NCBI GenBank assembly: GCA_002705055.1
Contig: PAHY01000045.1
Location: 1-34,311 of the forward strand
DNA: 34,311 nucleotides
Reading direction: 5' to 3'
DNA from: Planctomycetota bacterium
Lineage (GTDB): Bacteria; Planctomycetota; UBA1135
Of this stretch, positions 29,938-34,311 are shown piece by piece (position 1 is the stretch's first letter; every line of letters begins with the position of its first letter). Under the pieces are notes generated by a model. That model worked only from the letters and a program-made list of their open reading frames with translations. It made no database searches and was not told where the DNA came from. The translations under genes and the position numbers were made by a program.

Positions 29938-32424
29938 CTAACGCAGCCCTTCGGCGAGCACTTCGATCGCCTGCTTGCGGGCCTGGATCTCGCGGTGCGG
30001 GAAGGCCGGGTGGTCCTTCTTGTAGCGGGAAGCGAGCTCGTCGATCTGGTGCTCGAGGTCCGAGATCCGCGCTTGGACTACGCGCTGAGCAAGCTCGTAC
30101 TTGCGCTGCAGGGTGCGGACGCGCGTCTCTTCCGCGCGGAATTCGGTCGCGGAGATCATGCTCTTCTTGGCCAGCTGCTCAGACTGCATGAGCTTCTCCT
30201 TGGCAGTCGTGAGCTCGCCCTGCATGTCGATCGAGCGGAAGGCGATCTCCATGCATTCAGCCAGGTTGACGGCGGGAAGCGGAGCGCCCGAAGCGGCCGG
30301 TTCGTCCTGGAACAGATCCTGCAGCAGCGGCAGGTCGGACAGAATCGGGACCTCTTCGGAGCCCGAGCCCAGTTCGCCGTTCTGCAGCTGGATGTAGGCA
30401 TCCGCGACCTCCCGGCCTTGGGCGTCTAGCACGCGGCCTTCCAGCTGGCCGTCTTCCATCAGGCGGCCCCAGTAGATGCGCTGGGTCGCCGGATCGACCG
30501 GTCCGTCCTGGCCGTGGATCTTGCCAGTGACGTCGCGGTACGAGAAGTTGAGCTTCAGTAAGCCTTCCGGGGTGGTCTGGGCCACGACTTCGCCGTCGCC
30601 GTTCGCGACCGGGACGCGCAGCGTCTCACCGGGCTTGAGCTGGTACGCATGCATCTCGTCCGGCACCTTGCTGCCGAACTTATCGGCGTTGAGGCCGTAG
30701 AACAGCAGCTGCAGGTCACGCGACATCAGGCCGTGGCGCAGCGCGACGTCAAAGACGGTGTCGCCTTCCTTGACCACGTACTTCAGCGCGGTGTACTCGA
30801 TGGTCTCCTGGAAGGGATTGGCCGGATCGACGCTGTGCTTCTGGCGCGGCAGCATCAGCGACTGGCCGGGCACGAGGTTGATGCGATACCCGCCGCGGAT
30901 GCTGGTGAGCAGGCTCGGGTTGAGCTCCTGCAGCGTCTTCAAGTACTCAGAGTCGCTGGCGGCGTCCTTGCCGACGATCTTGGCGAGCGAGTCGCCTTCG
31001 CGGACCACGTATTCCTCGACGGCGAGGTAGCCGAGCGCGCGCAGCGCCTCGTGCTGATCGTCTTCGACCAGCTTCTGCAGCATGCCGTCCTTGCGGTCCA
31101 TGCGTTCGGCTTCCTGGTCGGCGCGCAGCTGCGTCAGCAGATCGCGCAGGTCAGTCAGCACGACCTGCATCTCGGCGAGGTCGGCGCGCAGCTGAGAGTT
31201 CTCGGCGCGGAGGCGCGCGATCTCATCGGCTTGGCGCTGGATCTCGGCGGGTTCCTGCTGCGCGGGCAGGGGAGCGGCGCCCCCCAGGCTGCTGGCTCCG
31301 GTGAGCAAGGCGAGCCCGAACAGGCTGTGAAGAGCACGACGGCGCAGGGTCGTGCGCGTGGCAAGAGGTTGGCGGCGAGTCAAAAGCATCTGCATGCGTT
31401 GGTAGAAGTCAGAGCGCTGACGGAACAGCGCTGTGGCGCCGACGACGGCGGTGGGCGTGGTGGACTGGCGTTCGACCAGGTGCACCAGCTCCCGCGCGTA
31501 GGCGCGGTTGGATGTGTTGCCGGCGGCGATCGCGTCGGCGACGAGTTCGGTGGCGAAGCGGTGCTGAGCACGCAGCCACCAGAACAGGGGGTGGAACCAG
31601 AACGGAATCTGGGCCAGAGCCAGCAGCCACAGCCCGCGCGCGTCGCGCTGGGTGGCGTGGGCCAGCTCGTGGTGGATGACCGGCGCCAGCGAGACGCGGC
31701 CTTCGGTCTCGAGCAGCTCCGCCGGGATCACGATCGTGGGGCGGAACAGCCCCACGCAGAAGGGGCGGACTTCATCCTGGGCGATCCGCAGCCGCACCCG
31801 GCGCGGCAGCTCGATGCCGTGCTCGCGCAGCAGCTGGTGCACTGGGCGCGATGCCGGGCGGCTGCGACGCAGCACTCGATGAACCCGCCACGCGCCGAGC
31901 AGGAGCCAGCCGGCGGAGAGGGCGGCGCCGAGCAGCCAGAGGCCGAGCAGCGACTCGCGGATCGGCAGCGGTGCAGCCGGCGCAGCTTCGATCGGGTCTG
32001 CAGCGGCTGGCAGCTGGAGCGGTACGGCGTCGAGGACCGGAACGCTGGCCGCGCTGGATGATGCCGCGAGCGGAGCCTCGGCGAGCGGCGCGGGAGCCAG
32101 CGGTTGCTCCGCGAGCGGCGGACGACCGGCGAGCTCGGCCCGGGTGTTCTCGATCAGCCCGAGCACCGGTCCGAAGTCGTAGGCCGGCGGCCGCGTGATC
32201 GGCGCCGTCTCCTTGGCCGCCGGCGCGGCGGCGAGCGGCCGAGGCAAGGGCGCGACGCTGAGCAGAGCGAAGACCAGCGCGCAGCCGACCGCGAGTTCGG
32301 TGACCCGAATCCGCTGAATCGGCGCCTTCTGCAGCAGGTTGATCAGGCTGCCGAGCGCCAGGAAGGCGCTGGCCCCCGCGACCAGAAATGCGCCGTGCTC
32401 GAGCAGGGGGTTGGCCCAGCTCAT
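29938..32424 (-). CDS. M56 (BlaR1-type) sensor protease with two LysM domains
   Basis: The 828-residue protein is built as follows: N-terminal transmembrane helices and a Pro/Ala-rich linker, an M56 metalloprotease region with the zinc motif HELAH (His252, Glu253, His256) and a likely third ligand in ATELVADA (Glu293), a further helix (LHSLFGLALLTG, about 366-383), a coiled coil (395-445), LysM domains at about 472-527 and 549-606 (VVREGDSLAKIV, YVVKEGDTVFDV), a beta region (EGRVLDAQGREVADA) and a final coiled coil (725-828). LysM binds peptidoglycan-type glycans. In BlaR1 the sensor is a penicillin-binding domain, absent here, so this probably senses wall fragments. BlaI is encoded four bases upstream in overlap. 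Confidence 0.83.
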   Translation of the reverse strand: MSWANPLLEHGAFLVAGASAFLALGSLINLLQKAPIQRIRVTELAVGCALVFALLSVAPLPRPLAAAPAAKETAPITRPPAYDFGPVLGLIENTRAELAGRPPLAEQPLAPAPLAEAPLAASSSAASVPVLDAVPLQLPAAADPIEAAPAAPLPIRESLLGLWLLGAALSAGWLLLGAWRVHRVLRRSRPASRPVHQLLREHGIELPRRVRLRIAQDEVRPFCVGLFRPTIVIPAELLETEGRVSLAPVIHHELAHATQRDARGLWLLALAQIPFWFHPLFWWLRAQHRFATELVADAIAAGNTSNRAYARELVHLVERQSTTPTAVVGATALFRQRSDFYQRMQMLLTRRQPLATRTTLRRRALHSLFGLALLTGASSLGGAAPLPAQQEPAEIQRQADEIARLRAENSQLRADLAEMQVVLTDLRDLLTQLRADQEAERMDRKDGMLQKLVEDDQHEALRALGYLAVEEYVVREGDSLAKIVGKDAASDSEYLKTLQELNPSLLTSIRGGYRINLVPGQSLMLPRQKHSVDPANPFQETIEYTALKYVVKEGDTVFDVALRHGLMSRDLQLLFYGLNADKFGSKVPDEMHAYQLKPGETLRVPVANGDGEVVAQTTPEGLLKLNFSYRDVTGKIHGQDGPVDPATQRIYWGRLMEDGQLEGRVLDAQGREVADAYIQLQNGELGSGSEEVPILSDLPLLQDLFQDEPAASGAPLPAVNLAECMEIAFRSIDMQGELTTAKEKLMQSEQLAKKSMISATEFRAEETRVRTLQRKYELAQRVVQARISDLEHQIDELASRYKKDHPAFPHREIQARKQAIEVLAEGLR

Positions 32425-32846
32425 ACGAGGCCTCCGGACTGCGCCGAACCGTCCCCCTCAAGATCAGACTCGGCGTCTTCGAGCAGGGCGCGGAGCTGGG
32501 CCAGCTCCTCGCGGGTGGGCCGGCGGACCGAGAAGGCGCTCTGCACCAGCTGGTCCATGGCGCCGTCGAAGACCCGGTTCATGACCCCGGAGACCACGGT
32601 CTGCGCGGTCGATTCGCGCTGCAGGACGGCCCGGTAGATGAAGCTGCGGCCCTCCGCGCGGTGGGTGACCAGCCCCTTGTCCTCCATGGTGCGGAGGAAG
32701 GCCTGGACGGTGTTCTGCACGATCGGCAGCCGCTCCCGCAGCGCCTCGTGCACCTGGCGCACTGTGCTCTCGCCTTGTTCCCAAAGGACTTTGAGAATCT
32801 CGAGCTCGCGCTCGGTGGGCTCCGGGTGGGTGGGGGTCGCGTCCAT
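32421..32846 (-). CDS. BlaI/MecI/CopY family repressor
   Basis: The 141-residue protein is a winged-helix repressor of the BlaI family: PTERELEILKVLWEQGESTV, then HEALRERLPIVQNTVQAFLR for the recognition region, and GLVTHRAEGRSFIYRA for the wing. The C-terminal half (VVSGVMNRVFDGAMDQLV) is the dimer domain. In known systems the BlaR1 protease leads to cleavage of BlaI and derepression, and the same pairing here overlaps as ATGA. Autoregulation is likely. The upstream 36-base inverted-repeat element is a candidate operator. Confidence 0.9.
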   Translation of the reverse strand: MDATPTHPEPTERELEILKVLWEQGESTVRQVHEALRERLPIVQNTVQAFLRTMEDKGLVTHRAEGRSFIYRAVLQRESTAQTVVSGVMNRVFDGAMDQLVQSAFSVRRPTREELAQLRALLEDAESDLEGDGSAQSGGLV

Positions 32847-32850
32847 GGCC

Positions 32851-32886
32851 TTCGCTTAGACCTCTACACTTAGTTGACCAAGCGAA
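32851..32886. promoter_or_regulatory. Candidate BlaI operator between the blaI-like and redoxin genes
   Basis: TTCGCTT (32851-32857) and AAGCGAA (32880-32886) form seven-base inverted arms around 22 bases, and CTTAG occurs twice inside as a direct repeat. The element ends four bases upstream of the BlaI start codon. BlaI operators are dyads, but this one does not match the TACA/TGTA consensus well. Confidence 0.35.
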
Positions 32887-32945
32887 ATCCGTCAACCGAA
32901 TTCGCGAGATTCACGAGCCCTCTCCAAGGACCCCGGGTTCTGGCC

Positions 32946-32951
32946 TACACT
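32946..32951 (+). promoter_or_regulatory. Putative -10 box (TACACT) for the redoxin gene
   Basis: TACACT ends eight bases before ATG 32960 in a 113-base divergent gap. No stop codon of an upstream gene explains it. Confidence 0.45.
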
Positions 32952-32959
32952 CGATTCTG

Positions 32960-33643
32960 ATGAAACCTCTCTTCCTCACAGCCACTCTCGCCCTGGCCCT
33001 GCCAGCGGTCGCGACGGCGCAGGATGCCAAGCCGGTACCCACGGTGAAGCAAGCGCCCGCGGACGCTCAGGAAAAGGACAAAGAACCCAAGGTCTATGAA
33101 GTCGGCACCAAGGTCCCTGAAAAGGTCACCTTGATCGACATGGACGGCAAGAAGACCACGATGAAGCAGCTTCGTGGCAAGCACGTCGTCCTCGTTTGGT
33201 ATTCGAAGGACTGCCCGGCCATCAAGTCGTCGGGTGAGCGCCTCGCTGCCACGGCCAAGGAGTTCGCCAAGCACAAGGACGTCGTGATGATCGCGGTCAA
33301 CAGTGACAAGAACGATCTCAAGGACGCTCAGGCGACCAAGGACGCCGAAGGCAACGTGATCAAGCCCTTCGCCAAGCTGCGCAAGCACATGAAGGACAAG
33401 AAGATCAACTTCGGCATGGCGGTCGACAAGGGTGGCGTCCTGGCGCGCAAGTTCCAGGCCAAGACCACGCCGCACGTCTTCGTGATCGACGCCAAGGGCG
33501 TGGTGCAGTACTCGGGCGCGCTCGACAACGACCCGCGCGGTCGGAAGAGCAAAGAGGAGTACACCAACTACGCGCTGGCCGCCGTCACCGAACTGAAGTC
33601 GGGCAAGCCGGTCACCGTGAAGTCCTCGCGGCCTTATGGCTGA
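32960..33643 (+). CDS. Secreted redoxin/thioredoxin-like protein with a single cysteine
   Basis: The 227-residue product has a signal peptide (LFLTATLALALPAVATAQ) and a thioredoxin fold of the AhpC/TlpA kind: VYEVGTKVPEKVTLIDMDGK, then KHVVLVWYSKDCPAIKSSG and a cis-proline in TTPHVFVIDAKG. Only one cysteine, Cys85, is present, so the usual CxxC is missing and a peroxidase-like or single-cysteine mechanism is more likely than disulfide exchange. The protein is very lysine-rich. It is divergent from BlaI, so it may be part of the same response, though this is inference. Confidence 0.82.
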   Translation: MKPLFLTATLALALPAVATAQDAKPVPTVKQAPADAQEKDKEPKVYEVGTKVPEKVTLIDMDGKKTTMKQLRGKHVVLVWYSKDCPAIKSSGERLAATAKEFAKHKDVVMIAVNSDKNDLKDAQATKDAEGNVIKPFAKLRKHMKDKKINFGMAVDKGGVLARKFQAKTTPHVFVIDAKGVVQYSGALDNDPRGRKSKEEYTNYALAAVTELKSGKPVTVKSSRPYG

Positions 33644-33655
33644 GGCGTGAAGATG

Positions 33656-33674
33656 GAGAGCTCGGTGAGCTCTC
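33656..33674 (+). other. Small hairpin after the redoxin gene
   Basis: GAGAGCTC and GAGCTCTC pair perfectly over eight bases around a three-base loop, 12 bases after the redoxin stop. No T-run follows, so it may shield the mRNA 3' end rather than terminate it. Confidence 0.45.
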
Positions 33675-33708
33675 AACCCCAGCCCTAACAGGTTTCATCA
33701 TCACGCTC

Positions 33709-33743
33709 GCGGCGTCGCACTTCGGTGCGGCGCCGCTTTGCTT
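33709..33743 (+). terminator. Rho-independent terminator with TTCG tetraloop
   Basis: GCGGCGTCGCAC (33709-33720) pairs with GTGCGGCGCCGC (33725-33736) over 12 pairs with one T-G pair. The loop is TTCG closed by C-G, the very stable UUCG tetraloop. TTTGCTT follows. It should end the redoxin transcript, about 65 bases past its stop. Confidence 0.75.
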
Positions 33744-33824
33744 ATGATGGAATCGTCCATGGTGGAGTCTGACCCCCATGAGTGGGCTCGATTCTCGAGT
33801 CGACCGGTAACTTTCGACCTCCCT

Positions 33825-33860
33825 AAGCGTCCTCTAGGTGAACCCACCTGGAGGACGCTT
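33825..33860 (+). promoter_or_regulatory. Strong hairpin sequestering the transposase ribosome site
   Basis: AAGCGTCCTC (33825-33834) pairs with GAGGACGCTT (33851-33860), and AGGTG with CACCT inside, giving about 16 pairs around AACC. The Shine-Dalgarno sequence GGAGG (33850-33854) is in the 3' arm, seven bases before TTG 33862. A short T-rich stretch follows. Confidence 0.65.
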
Positions 33861-33861
33861 C

Positions 33862-34311
33862 TTGTTTCACCCAACCTTTTGCCCGCGCTTCGGCTGCCCC
33901 TCCGCCGAACGCGATCTCGCCTTCCGTTATCGCCGCTCCGGCTCCTATCACCGCAAGTGTGATGGCCGTTGGATTCAGCGCTTCCGCTGTCTTGTCTGCC
34001 ACCGCGGTTTCAGCACACAGACCTACAAGGCCAACTATCGCTATCGCAAGCCCTTTCTCCATCACGCCTTAGTCCACGCACTCTGCTCCAAAGTCACGCG
34101 TCGACAGGCAGCCCGGCTCTTTGGGGTGAATAAGAAAACCGTCGAGCGCCGCTTCGTCCGTATGGCGCAGGTCGCCCGAGACTTCCACCTAGCTCGCCTA
34201 CAAGAATGCACAGAAGGCGGCGGCATCGACGGCACCTTCCAGCTCGACGAGCTCGAGACCTTCGAGCACCACCGCAAACTGAAGCCGGTCACGATGGCGG
34301 TCCTGATCGAG
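33862..34311 (+). CDS. Transposase with N-terminal zinc ribbon (partial, IS1-like)
   Basis: 150 residues of an open frame run off the window end. The N-terminus FHPTFCPRFGCPSAERD and RFRCLVCHRGFSTQTYK holds two pairs of cysteines of a zinc ribbon. A helix-turn-helix follows (VTRRQAARLFGVNKKTVERR). GTFQLDELETFE then looks like the start of the DDE catalytic domain, with the first Asp. IS1 or IS1595-type transposases have this order. The start is TTG 33862 with GGAGG seven bases upstream; GTG 33838 is possible but lies in the hairpin loop. The protein shows no disabling change in this part. Confidence 0.75.
   Translation, partial: MFHPTFCPRFGCPSAERDLAFRYRRSGSYHRKCDGRWIQRFRCLVCHRGFSTQTYKANYRYRKPFLHHALVHALCSKVTRRQAARLFGVNKKTVERRFVRMAQVARDFHLARLQECTEGGGIDGTFQLDELETFEHHRKLKPVTMAVLIE

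Larger units (their letters stand above)
33825..34311 (+). mobile_element. Left part of an insertion-sequence-like element, cut by the window end
   Basis: The element is seen only through its transposase gene and the hairpin in front of it. The outer terminal repeat and target-site duplication are not identified, and 33744-33824 may contain its left end. Base composition is less GC-rich than the neighbouring genes, fitting recent arrival. Confidence 0.45.

Noticed and set aside
33738..33962. 74-codon plus-strand frame in another phase at the right edge
   Set aside because: It is out of frame with the transposase, has a low-complexity Leu/Pro/Arg tail and lacks a ribosome site.
33823..34065. 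80-codon minus-strand frame beginning MMEKGLAIAIVG
   Set aside because: It lies fully antisense to the transposase frame, which has zinc-ribbon and helix-turn-helix motifs.

Overview
This is a GC-rich, very densely packed bacterial chromosome segment with about 43 protein-coding genes and no rRNA, tRNA or CRISPR array that I can see. The gene content points to an uncultured or little-studied member of the Planctomycetota. The signs are a BlaI repressor with an M56 (BlaR1-type) protease, a secreted sulfatase, many small lipoproteins and membrane proteins of unknown function, a secreted protein ending in a 'GASPNGAVLAAYSLRGAGP' module, and a transposase fragment of a type I associate with that phylum. 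The lineage assignment is inference from content, not from a marker gene.

Layout. 1-320 is an edge region with an inverted repeat and one doubtful small ORF. 317-3385 (minus) is a likely operon: DCC-family thiol oxidoreductase, DoxX-like membrane protein, a multi-pass membrane protein and a trans-3-hydroxy-L-proline dehydratase-type enzyme. 3473-7647 (plus) holds a SET-domain protein, a YHS-like lipoprotein, a DUF4287/DUF5655-type protein, a small membrane protein, a second lipoprotein and a secreted coiled-coil protein. 7644-8810 (minus) is an AlkZ/YcaQ-like winged-helix protein. 8878-12553 (plus) has three small membrane proteins, a CYTH protein, a Kef-type antiporter with an RCK domain and a PhyH-type dioxygenase. 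12543-13427 (minus) is a secreted protein. 13488-20701 (plus) has a small coiled-coil protein, purE-purK, two HupE/UreJ-like membrane proteins, an aspartyl-protease/PDZ lipoprotein, a GYF-RDD membrane protein and a sulfatase with a C-terminal DUF6265-like domain. 20704-26406 has a Dabb protein (minus), then on plus a YdcF-like protein, a glycine-rich RRM RNA-binding protein, a Cys/Met-metabolism PLP enzyme, cytidine deaminase, a DUF429 protein, a membrane protein and a VOC-ABM fusion. 26403-32846 (minus) has two alpha/beta hydrolases around a receiver-like/DUF3052 fusion, a DUF1579-like lipoprotein, an M56-LysM sensor protease and BlaI. 32960-33643 (plus) is a secreted redoxin. The right edge (33825-34311) is the start of a transposase gene whose Shine-Dalgarno sequence lies inside a strong hairpin.

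The most unusual signal is regulatory. Fifteen start codons have a TAnnnT hexamer only 5 to 11 bases upstream, mostly 5 or 6, which is where a -10 box would sit for leaderless mRNA. In several places the TAG or TAA stop codon of the preceding gene is itself the first half of that hexamer (for example TAGACT), so a stop codon and the next gene's promoter appear to be fused. Two convergent gene pairs, and perhaps a third at the left edge, share a CTAG palindrome that provides the TAG stop on both strands. TAG is used about as often as TGA, which is unusual for GC-rich DNA. Genes without such a box mostly overlap the previous gene through ATGA, TGATG or a slightly longer overlap, which implies translational coupling.
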